DNA of 54,795 nucleotides from positions 1 to 54,795 of the forward strand of contig NZ_FOIN01000016.1 in the NCBI RefSeq assembly GCF_900102365.1, read 5' to 3'. This document shows, in pieces, positions 17,323 through 24,563 of the stretch. Every line of letters starts with the position of its first letter. Within the stretch, counting starts at the first letter, position 1. The translations under genes were made by a program, and so were the position numbers. The stretch is from Thomasclavelia cocleata. GTDB lineage: Bacteria > Bacillota_I > Bacilli_A > Erysipelotrichales > Coprobacillaceae. Under the pieces are notes generated by a model, which did not search any database, was not told the origin of the DNA, and saw only the letters and a list, made by a program, of their open reading frames with translations.

Positions 17323-18258
17323 ATGAAGTTATATAAATTAACATTTAAGTGTATTTCTTCCATGACAAAAATTCCTGATGCACAAACAATTTTTGGTGCT
17401 GTTTGTAATATTATTAAATATACTAAAGGTGAAGATGAATTACAAAGATATTTTGAATCTTTTAAAAATGAGCCATTGTTTGTTCATTCTTCCATGTTTT
17501 TAGATGGATTAATGCCAATGGTTAAGGTTGGTTTGATCTCCATTGATGAAAAAAATAAACAGATAAATAGTTTACCTGTAAACAAGCAATTAACCTATTT
17601 AAGCCAATTAAAAAAACTTAAAAAAATTTCTTTCGTTTCGTTAGAAATATATAATAAATATATAGTAAATGGTGATTTCATAGGTTTAAAACTAGGAATC
17701 CTTAACAATGAAATTAGTATCGAAAATGGTGTTTTATCAAGTCATATTTCTAATTTTGATAAAGCTGAAGAATTGTTAGTACATAATAATCATGAAGAAC
17801 AGAGTGATGAAAGAAGACTTTATTACGATAAAAATTTATATTATTCAAAAAATTGTCAATTTTGTATTTATGTAAAAACAAATGATATTGAATATGTAAA
17901 AAGTATTTTTAAATATGCTCCATATTTTGGTTTTGGTAGTCGAGTTTCAGTTGGTAAAAATTGTTTTAAAATGGAATCAATAGAAGAAATAGAAAATGTA
18001 GTTCAAAATCCAGAGAAGAAAGTATTGTTATCTAAATGTATTAGTAATGAATTTGATTTAGTAGAATCTTCTTATGTAATTGATTCTACTGTTTATTGGG
18101 GTTCTAAATCATATTCTTCAAATGTAGTTGGTAGATTTAATCGGTTTGTTGAAGGAAGTTATATGAAGGTGAATGAAAATAAAGAGTATTATGGTGATTT
18201 AATAAGATGTAATAACGGAAAGGTGATCTATCATTATGGAATTGGATTTACATTATGA
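17323..18258 (+). CDS. csm4: Csm4, crRNA 5'-tag-binding RAMP subunit
   Basis: A 311-residue RAMP protein that caps the 5'-tag end of the crRNA and contacts Cas10. The start is placed at MKLYKLTF (ATG at 17323, AAGGAA seven bases upstream) rather than at the in-frame TTG at 17305. Family features include IPDAQTIFGAVCNII near the N terminus and the FGFGSRVSVGKNCF glycine-rich loop around residue 200. It overlaps csm5 by 23 bp, so the two are likely translationally coupled. Confidence 0.93.
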   Translation: MKLYKLTFKCISSMTKIPDAQTIFGAVCNIIKYTKGEDELQRYFESFKNEPLFVHSSMFLDGLMPMVKVGLISIDEKNKQINSLPVNKQLTYLSQLKKLKKISFVSLEIYNKYIVNGDFIGLKLGILNNEISIENGVLSSHISNFDKAEELLVHNNHEEQSDERRLYYDKNLYYSKNCQFCIYVKTNDIEYVKSIFKYAPYFGFGSRVSVGKNCFKMESIEEIENVVQNPEKKVLLSKCISNEFDLVESSYVIDSTVYWGSKSYSSNVVGRFNRFVEGSYMKVNENKEYYGDLIRCNNGKVIYHYGIGFTL

Positions 18259-19429
18259 GGATGATATAAAAACAAAAATAACAATTATATCACCAGTTCA
18301 CATTGGAACTGGTGAGACAAAATTAAGTTTTGAGTATATTAAGAAAAATAATGTAATGTATAATTATAACTTACAACAATTATTTTCATGTATACCAGAT
18401 AAAGTACTCTTAGACTATCGTTTTCTAAGTTCGTTGTATAATAGTAGTAATGGCTCAAAACGTGATGAGTTGAATAAAGTTTTACGTAATCATATTGATT
18501 ATACAAAGTCAACACCACAGTACCAATTACGAGCAGATTTTGAAGATGACCAAATTAAAAATGTTGCAGTACAAGTAAAATCATTAAATAAACCATATAT
18601 TCCTGGTAGTTCGTTAAAAGGAGCAGTTATGAATGCAATTTATTATGATTTTATTAGAAATCATTTTAATTCCTTTTGCAAGTATATAAAAAATGAAGTT
18701 AAAAAAAATAATAGACTAAAAGGTAAATGTAATATTGATGATTTTTTACTTGACTATTATCAATTCGAATGTTCAAGAAGTGACTTTGTTGAGTTTATTA
18801 ATTTATTTGCAAGTTGTTTTATGTTTGCTGATGTGTTTTTTGATAATCTGGTTTTAGTACATGCTGAAAGAAATAAAGTTTATATAGATAAAAAGAGTGT
18901 GAACATACCTATTTTTGATTTTGAATGTATTGATGCAAATCAAGAGTTTACAGGTAATATTATTAAGATAGATAGTAGGAAAAGAAATTGTTTAAAAGAA
19001 AAATATCAAAATTTTAAGTTTTGTGATGATTTGATAGAATATATCAGTATTAATAAAATCATAAAAGTTTGTAGAAATTATTTTAAAGAGATTATAGGTG
19101 AAGAAAAAGAAATGGAGGATGTAAATAACTACTATAATATGTCATGTATAAAGCAAATGTATGAAGAAGTTATTCCTAATAGTTTTTATATGCGAATTGG
19201 AAGAAATACTAACTATTTTTTTAAAACGATTTCTTATCTAATAAAGAAAAATAATTATAAATTATATGAAGACTATTTTTATAAAGTATTTTCACTAAAG
19301 GATAAACCTAAAAATAATAAGAATTCTTTTTATACTAAACCAGATTTAATGCCAGCAACGAGAACGTTTTATACCGATGATTATTATGATTATTATCCAG
19401 GGGTAATAAAAATTGAGTTTATTAAGTAA
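18236..19429 (+). CDS. csm5: Csm5, crRNA 3'-end RAMP subunit
   Basis: A 397-residue RAMP protein that caps the 3' side of the Csm filament and takes part in crRNA maturation. Typical motifs are ITIISPVHIGTGE near the N terminus and the RAMP helix PYIPGSSLKGAVMNAI (about 121-136). The middle is lysine- and asparagine-rich, and the end reads DLMPATRTFYTDD. The ATG at 18236 lies within the end of csm4, with AGGTGA upstream. Its last 17 bp overlap the next gene, which begins at TTG. Confidence 0.93.
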   Translation: MELDLHYEDDIKTKITIISPVHIGTGETKLSFEYIKKNNVMYNYNLQQLFSCIPDKVLLDYRFLSSLYNSSNGSKRDELNKVLRNHIDYTKSTPQYQLRADFEDDQIKNVAVQVKSLNKPYIPGSSLKGAVMNAIYYDFIRNHFNSFCKYIKNEVKKNNRLKGKCNIDDFLLDYYQFECSRSDFVEFINLFASCFMFADVFFDNLVLVHAERNKVYIDKKSVNIPIFDFECIDANQEFTGNIIKIDSRKRNCLKEKYQNFKFCDDLIEYISINKIIKVCRNYFKEIIGEEKEMEDVNNYYNMSCIKQMYEEVIPNSFYMRIGRNTNYFFKTISYLIKKNNYKLYEDYFYKVFSLKDKPKNNKNSFYTKPDLMPATRTFYTDDYYDYYPGVIKIEFIK

Positions 19430-20147
19430 AGTAGAGGTTACTATCACTTTTCCTTTAGGAGCGATTTTTCATCAAGATATTGTTGAAGGAACATATAAGC
19501 AATTTTTAAAGATGATAAAAAGAATATCGTGTATTAATATTGGAAGTAAATGTAATAACTGTTCTTTAGGTGGTAATTGTCAGTATTATATAATAACTGG
19601 GAAAAATTTTAGTGGTTATCCAGGAATAATCTTTAAGAAAGAATTGTATCAGGAAGATATTTTTGCTAAAAATGAGGATTATACTTATGATATTTATTTT
19701 ATAGGTAATTGTGAGAGGTATAGGGGATATATAGAAATATTTTTTAAAGAATATTTACGATATAGATTGTTTGGCATAGATTTTTTGCTAAAGAAAATAG
19801 AATATAAACAAATAGAAAATAAGTATAAAAATGTTAATTGTTTGTTGATAAAAACAATTATTGAAACAACAGATTTTATTAGTGCATATAATAACATGAT
19901 GCATTATTATAATGCTGAATATGGTTGTAATTATTGTTTTATTGATAATATAAATAGTATTAATAGTATCAAAATAATTGATGAAAGAAAGGTTGGTTTA
20001 AATACGAAGGTTATTAGGAAAAGAGGATATATTTATCAGGTTGGATTAGATGAGATGTTTTCATCTGACTTAGAGTTAATAGGAATTGGAAAATATAATT
20101 ATCTTGGAGGTGGAAAATTTGCGTTTAGTAGTAAAGATGAAAAGTAA
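19413..20147 (+). CDS. Cys-rich Cas6-superfamily RAMP (COG5551/PF10040-like)
   Basis: A 244-residue RAMP-fold protein. Near residues 48-60 it has a cysteine cluster (SKCNNCSLGGNCQY) like the C-x2-C...C-Y element of COG5551 Cas6 proteins. Its C-terminal half ends RKRGYIYQVGLDE...IGIGKYNYLGGGKFAF, the glycine-rich loop of the PF10040 Cas6 C-terminal domain. By family it could process pre-crRNA, but no catalytic His is obvious and a canonical Cas6 follows immediately. It may therefore be a second processing enzyme, a non-catalytic RNA binder or a Csm-complex accessory. The start is a TTG (19413) inside csm5. Two overlapping Cas6-like genes in one type III-A operon are unusual. Confidence 0.7.
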   Translation: MSLLSKVEVTITFPLGAIFHQDIVEGTYKQFLKMIKRISCINIGSKCNNCSLGGNCQYYIITGKNFSGYPGIIFKKELYQEDIFAKNEDYTYDIYFIGNCERYRGYIEIFFKEYLRYRLFGIDFLLKKIEYKQIENKYKNVNCLLIKTIIETTDFISAYNNMMHYYNAEYGCNYCFIDNINSINSIKIIDERKVGLNTKVIRKRGYIYQVGLDEMFSSDLELIGIGKYNYLGGGKFAFSSKDEK

Positions 20148-20856
20148 TAAACTTATTTTACCGCTTAATTATAAATCAATAATTCAAGGTGTTATTTATA
20201 ATATGATGAATCGTGAAAAAGAAGGTAATTTTTATCATAATTATGGGTATCACAAACAAGAAAAGATTTATAAAATGTTTGTATTTAGTGATTTATATGG
20301 GCAGTATAAAATAGAGAATAAGAAAATAATTTTTAGTGATGTAATTAAATTATATATTGGTGCACTAGATAAAGAATTATTTAAAATTATTTATGAATAC
20401 TTAATCCAAAATGATTATCTATTTATAAATAATCAAAAAGTTAATATTGCAGGAATTGATATTTTAAATTTACCACATTTTAATGGTGTTAAGGATATTA
20501 TAATTAAAACAATATCACCTGTAGTTACTTATACTTGTAAAGATAAATATTTTACATACTACAATCCACAAGCTAAAGAATTTGAGAATTTGGTTAGAGC
20601 TAATATTAATCATAAAATGCAAGCTTATAATTATCCAACAAAAGAATGTATATTTAAAATAAATGAAGTTATTTATAAAAAGAAAAAATTAGTACATTTT
20701 AAAAATACTTTTTATGAAGCATATAAATGTGAATTGGCTATTTCTACAAATTATGAAAGTCTAAAAATTATCTATGATACTGGATTATCAGCAAAAGGAT
20801 CCTGTGGATTTGGAATGATTGAATATAAAAATGAAAAAAGTATTTTATCTATATAA
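20119..20856 (+). CDS. cas6: Cas6, pre-crRNA-processing endoribonuclease
   Basis: A 245-residue Cas6 that cuts the CRISPR transcript within each repeat to leave an 8-nt 5' handle. Family features are the first strand and loop LILPLNYKSIIQGVIYNM, the His-containing segment NYGYHKQEKIYKMFVFSDLYG (candidate catalytic His at positions 43-50), and the C-terminal G-rich loop GLSAKGSCGFGMIEY. I place the start at TTG 20119, because GGAGG (20106-20110) lies eight bases upstream and the resulting N terminus (MRLVVKM) matches Cas6 proteins. The longer in-frame ATG at 20086 has no ribosome site. It overlaps the preceding gene by 29 bp and cas1 by 26 bp. Confidence 0.92.
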   Translation: MRLVVKMKSNKLILPLNYKSIIQGVIYNMMNREKEGNFYHNYGYHKQEKIYKMFVFSDLYGQYKIENKKIIFSDVIKLYIGALDKELFKIIYEYLIQNDYLFINNQKVNIAGIDILNLPHFNGVKDIIIKTISPVVTYTCKDKYFTYYNPQAKEFENLVRANINHKMQAYNYPTKECIFKINEVIYKKKKLVHFKNTFYEAYKCELAISTNYESLKIIYDTGLSAKGSCGFGMIEYKNEKSILSI

Positions 20857-21820
20857 AAGTGGTGAACTTTTAAGAAAAGATTATTCACTTGTTTTACAAG
20901 AAAAAAATGGGAATATTATATATATTCCAATTGAACAAATAAATTTAATTATTTGTTTCAATGATATTACTTTAAATAAACGTGTTTTAGGAATATTAAA
21001 TACATATTCTATTAGCATTTTCTTTTTTAACTATTATGGAGATTATATTGGGAGATTTACTCCTAAAAAATATAGTGATGGGAAAATCATTGTAAATCAG
21101 GTAAATTCATATTGTAGTGAACAAAGAATATACATTGCAAGAAGAATAGTTCAAACTGAAATAAAAAATGTTTTAGCGTTACTTAAATATTATGATAAAA
21201 AATATCATTTATTACACCATATTATAGAAGACATTAATAAATATTTAATTAAATTAGAGGAAGTCGAAACTATTGAGAAGCTATTTTTATTAGAGGCTCA
21301 AGTGAAAAAAATATATTATTCTTCATTTGATTTAATTATAAAAAATCCTAATTTTATATTTAAACAAAGATCATTTTATCCACCTTTAAATGAAATAAAT
21401 GCTTTACTAAGTTATGGATACGCAATATTATATGCAAATGTTCTTTCGGATATAGATAGAAGTCCACTATTACCTCAAATAAGTTATCTTCATAGTTTAT
21501 CAAAACAGAGTGATTCTTTACAATTTGATTTGGCAGATATGATGAAACCTATTTTTATAGATCGATTAATTTTAAGAATGATAAATAGACAGCAATTCAA
21601 TAAGAGTCATTTTGAATATAAAGAAAATGGTGTATGTTATCTGAATAAAGATGGTATTAAGATATTTTTGAATGAATATGAAATATTAATGGAAAAATCT
21701 ATAAAAATAGGGGAACGTTATTATTCATATAGAAATATAATTACAAGAGAAGTATATAAGTTATCTAATTATATAGAAGGTAAAAGTAAATATTATAAAC
21801 CTTATGTAATGGAGTGGTAA
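20831..21820 (+). CDS. cas1: Cas1, spacer-integration nuclease
   Basis: A 329-residue Cas1 of the type I/III adaptation module. The N-terminal beta domain starts KKVFYLYKSGELLRK. The helical domain carries the metal ligands: Glu in LLLEAQVKKIYY, His in ISYLHSLSKQSDSL and Asp in QFDLADMMKPIFIDRL. The start is placed at the ATG at 20831 (MKKVFYLY) by homology; the in-frame ATG at 20819 adds only MNIK. With Cas2 it would integrate new spacers at the leader end of the array. No reverse transcriptase is fused or adjacent. Confidence 0.96.
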   Translation: MKKVFYLYKSGELLRKDYSLVLQEKNGNIIYIPIEQINLIICFNDITLNKRVLGILNTYSISIFFFNYYGDYIGRFTPKKYSDGKIIVNQVNSYCSEQRIYIARRIVQTEIKNVLALLKYYDKKYHLLHHIIEDINKYLIKLEEVETIEKLFLLEAQVKKIYYSSFDLIIKNPNFIFKQRSFYPPLNEINALLSYGYAILYANVLSDIDRSPLLPQISYLHSLSKQSDSLQFDLADMMKPIFIDRLILRMINRQQFNKSHFEYKENGVCYLNKDGIKIFLNEYEILMEKSIKIGERYYSYRNIITREVYKLSNYIEGKSKYYKPYVMEW

Positions 21821-21822
21821 AA

Positions 21823-22083
21823 ATGTATATTATTTGTACTTATGATGTAGCAGAAAAAAGATGTGTTAAAGTAATGAAAGTTTTGAGAAAATATATGTTT
21901 CATGTTCAAAATTCTGTTTTTGAAGGAGAGTTAACACCCTCTAAATTTAATGAATTAAAAGTTAAATTAGATAAAATAATAAATCCAGATGATGCAATAT
22001 TGTTTTATTTTGTGTATGAAAACAAAAAAATAAAAAAAGATTATCTTGGAAAAGCACCAAAATCATCAAATATTATAATTTGA
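21823..22083 (+). CDS. cas2: Cas2, adaptation partner of Cas1
   Basis: An 86-residue ferredoxin-fold protein that bridges Cas1 dimers during spacer integration. It begins MYIICTYDVAEKRC, with the conserved Asp on the first strand, and contains HVQNSVFEGEL. The start is the ATG at 21823, with GGAG eight bases upstream; the GTG at 21814 is discarded. It is 2 bp after cas1 and directly before the CRISPR leader. Confidence 0.96.
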   Translation: MYIICTYDVAEKRCVKVMKVLRKYMFHVQNSVFEGELTPSKFNELKVKLDKIINPDDAILFYFVYENKKIKKDYLGKAPKSSNIII

Positions 22084-22086
22084 TTT

Positions 22087-22152
22087 TCGACTATCCCATT
22101 GTTTTTACTGTATGAACAAGAATAAAATAGATGGTTTAAAGGAGGTAGTCGA
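22087..22152 (+). promoter_or_regulatory. CRISPR leader: candidate promoter and a long-range inverted repeat
   Basis: Just after the cas2 stop, TTGTTT (22099-22104) and TAAAAT (22123-22128), 18 bp apart, could be a promoter for the array. TCGACTA (22087-22093) is complementary to TAGTCGA (22146-22152). If transcription comes through from cas2, that pairing would partly cover the AGGAGG at 22140-22145. Both elements are predictions from sequence. Confidence 0.35.
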
Positions 22153-22154
22153 GA

Positions 22155-22226
22155 TTGTTTGATGAGTATACTATTGATTTTTTAATAGATACAAAGTATC
22201 ATAGTATATATTTAGATTATTTCTAA
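22155..22226 (+). CDS. Possible 23-codon leader peptide
   Basis: A TTG start (22155) lies nine bases after a full AAAGGAGG site, unusual in a non-coding CRISPR leader. The frame encodes a 23-residue acidic/aromatic peptide starting MFDEYTIDFLID, with TAA at 22224-22226 inside the second arm of the hairpin at the leader-repeat junction. No homologue is recognised. It may be a fortuitous frame, or a leader peptide whose translation affects the hairpin. Confidence 0.3.
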   Translation: MFDEYTIDFLIDTKYHSIYLDYF

Positions 22227-22237
22227 ATATATACTAT
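22201..22237. repeat. Perfect 16-bp inverted repeat at the CRISPR leader-repeat junction
   Basis: ATAGTATATATTTAGA (22201-22216) and its exact complement TCTAAATATATACTAT (22222-22237) flank a 5-base loop, TTATT. The right arm ends two bases inside the first CRISPR repeat (which starts at 22236). No T run follows, so it is not a simple terminator. Confidence 0.9.
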
Positions 22238-23432
22238 TAGTTATTGTTCTTATAAAGGATTAACGCCAATTTCGTATTTAACTTTTTTCTTGATTTTTTT
22301 CATTAGTTATTGTTCTTATAAAGGATTAACGCATCGTACGATTATAGTAATTAAGCATTGTCTTTTCATTAGTTATTGTTCTTATAAAGGATTAACGCTG
22401 ATATGACTCAGGCTGTTGACAAATAAAAAATTGTATTAGTTATTGTTCTTATAAAGGATTAACGCACATTCCAAAATGTATCAATTGCATATGTATTTTC
22501 TATTAGTTATTGTTCTTATAAAGGATTAACGCTTTTCCACTGATTAAATCGTTCAACACCTCAATATCATTATATTAGTTATTGTTCTTATAAAGGATTA
22601 ACGCCAGGCCGAGGACCAATGGCTGGTGAGTTAGTTGTATTAGTTATTGTTCTTATAAAGGATTAACGCTTTATCACTATGTGCATCTAAACGTTTATCT
22701 TGTCTGGTGTATTAGTTATTGTTCTTATAAAGGATTAACGCCCAAATCTTCTCGAACTTCTTCAAATTTAAGCATCTTATTAGTTATTGTTCTTATAAAG
22801 GATTAACGCATACTATACCTTTGTTCTAAACGTAACCGTCTTGCTAATTCGTCAATTAGTTATTGTTCTTATAAAGGATTAACGCAATTGTTTGTGTAGT
22901 AATTTATGTTGCTTATACAATCCATTAGTTATTGTTCTTATAAAGGATTAACGCTGATAAATGAGTAGTCAATATCACGTGTTTCTTCAATTAGTTATTG
23001 TTCTTATAAAGGATTAACGCTCCAATAGTATTAATAATACGTTCTCTTTCTGCTTCCATTAGTTATTGTTCTTATAAAGGATTAACGCCTAAAATTTCAT
23101 TGGGATTATACCCATTATCTTTACACCAGATTAGTTATTGTTCTTATAAAGGATTAACGCTTTAACTGATTATTCAGTGCTTTACCAGCATTTTTATTAG
23201 TTATTGTTCTTATAAAGGATTAACGCAGGGCATAATTTATCTAATAAAAGAATTAACTCTATTTATTAGTTATTGTTCTTATAAAGGATTAACGCTTTAT
23301 CTTTCCATAATCTTTCCATCCAACATTTGCAAATTAGTTATTGTTCTTATAAAGGATTAACGCTTTAACTATCTCATTTGAAACTTGCTTAACTACCTTT
23401 TATTAGTTATTGTTCTTATAAAGGATTAAAGT
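22236..23432 (+). CRISPR. CRISPR array, 18 repeats and 17 spacers
   Basis: A 31-base repeat running from ATTAGTTATTG to AAAGGATTAACGC, starting at 22236, 22302, 22368, 22435, 22502, 22574, 22639, 22711, 22779, 22855, 22924, 22990, 23058, 23130, 23196, 23265, 23333 and 23402. Repeats are identical except the last, whose 3' end reads AAAGT instead of AACGC. That marks the distal end and puts the leader on the cas2 side. Spacers are 34-45 bases, the variable lengths usual for type III. The repeat has only a weak stem (TTCTT/AAGGA). Cas6 cleavage would leave the handle ATTAACGC. Confidence 0.98.
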
Positions 23433-23438
23433 TTATTT

Positions 23439-23464
23439 AATAATTTTTAAAATTATTATTTTTT
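23439..23464 (+). terminator. Terminator of the CRISPR transcript
   Basis: AATAATTTT (23439-23447) and AAAATTATT (23449-23457) form a 9-bp palindrome with one central base, followed by a T run, seven bases past the last repeat. Confidence 0.6.
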
Positions 23465-23489
23465 AAAGATAGTTTTAAGATATTACTAA

Positions 23490-23529
23490 AAATAAAAAAG
23501 GATTAGTACCAATCTTGGTAACTAATCCA
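23490..23529 (-). terminator. Terminator of the lmbE-like gene
   Basis: On the minus strand, GGATTAGT-TACCAA pairs with TTGGTA-CTAATCC, followed by TTTTTTATTTTT. The hairpin includes the last codons and the stop codon of the gene. Confidence 0.8.
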
Positions 23530-24180
23530 GTTTTCATATGGAAACATATGTTTCAGTTTATTACAGGTCTTTTCCTGGGAAATATAGTTTGATATTAGTT
23601 GATTTTTTTGTTTGAGTAAATCGTTGTTATAAAGATGTTTCATTGGTAAGATGGGGTTACTTTTACGATAGTAATGCCCAAAATATTTTAAGTTACTAGT
23701 TAAATTGATATCTTTTGTTATAGATGTAACAATTGCACTAGTCATTTTATGATGAGCATGACCATATTCACCCTTGGGATTATGGGTAACGATAGTTGCA
23801 AAGGTGTGATTAGATAGTATGTAATTTAAATCTTCTTCAATATCATGATAGACTTTTTTCCAATTATCACGCTTACCATTAGTTTTATCAGGATAGTCTA
23901 GAATAATTCCAGTATTATGAGTTTGTTCCATGACTTTATAAAATTCTTTAGCACGTGTTTGATTATTACCGTTAGTTAAACATATAACAAGATAATTATT
24001 TTGTAGTAAATGGATACCTCCCCAAATAGATTCATCATCAGGATGTGCTACTATCATAATGTTTTGGTAGTTTGAAAAGTTTGTTTTATCAAATAAGTTT
24101 TGATTTTTAGTTTTGTTAACTTTTGCACTGGTAGTACAACCGCAAAGTAAGATCATACAAATAATAATTATTTTTTTCAT
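23503..24180 (-). CDS. LmbE/PIG-L-family N-acetyl-sugar deacetylase, lipoprotein
   Basis: A 225-residue predicted lipoprotein. The signal peptide has a lipobox LLCGC (Cys about 14), so the enzyme would be anchored outside the membrane. The zinc-binding motif AHPDDE (about 45-50) and a downstream H-x2-H-type segment, HNPKGEYGHAHHK, define the PIG-L/LmbE deacetylase family, which removes acetyl groups from GlcNAc-type sugars. It is transcribed toward the CRISPR array with its own terminator. Three TTAAG repeats upstream suggest response-regulator control. The substrate is unknown; an envelope or host glycan GlcNAc residue is a reasonable guess given the lipid anchor. Confidence 0.9.
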   Translation of the reverse strand: MKKIIIICMILLCGCTTSAKVNKTKNQNLFDKTNFSNYQNIMIVAHPDDESIWGGIHLLQNNYLVICLTNGNNQTRAKEFYKVMEQTHNTGIILDYPDKTNGKRDNWKKVYHDIEEDLNYILSNHTFATIVTHNPKGEYGHAHHKMTSAIVTSITKDINLTSNLKYFGHYYRKSNPILPMKHLYNNDLLKQKNQLISNYISQEKTCNKLKHMFPYENWISYQDWY

Positions 24181-24224
24181 ATTTAGATTGTATCACTTTA
24201 TTGAATTAATAAAATAAAACCTTT

Positions 24225-24250
24225 CTTAAAAGAGCTTAAGATTATCTTAA
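24225..24250. promoter_or_regulatory. Three CTTAA direct repeats with 10-11 bp period, upstream of the lmbE-like gene
   Basis: CTTAA occurs at 24225-24229, 24235-24239 and 24246-24250. Read on the gene's strand this is GTTAAG-N5-CTTAAG-N4-TTTAAG, like CiaR- or OmpR-type operators. GATACAAT near 24190 could be the -10. The remaining roughly 310 bp to nrdD are AT-rich with no further element I can support; no NrdR box is seen. Confidence 0.45.
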
Positions 24251-24563
24251 CATTGATTTATTTTATAATAATTGTTAAAATCTGTCTTGTTGGTTTTGAT
24301 TATAAAATAATTATTTGTAGTTTGTTTGGTTGTTTTTAGGAAAAAAGTAATATAATATAAATAATTTTTTTTATAAAACAAAGTAGAATAAACAGATTAT
24401 TTTTTTTATTTACTAATTTTCTAAAAATGAAGAAATAAATGAGAATATCGGTTATAATTGATAATTGTTTGAAGATAGAATGAGAATTAATGGAGCATTT
24501 TATTTTCCTAATTAAAAAAAATTTGATACGATAGGAATAAAGTTTTAGGAGGGAAAGTGTTGT

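Noticed and set aside
22955..22989. CACGTG-containing spacer 11 as a parS site
   Set aside because: It is a CRISPR spacer, and only the central six bases match.
23503..23529. An additional CRISPR-like repeat in the GGATTAGTACC stretch
   Set aside because: It only resembles part of the repeat (GGATTA) and is the terminator hairpin of the lmbE-like gene.
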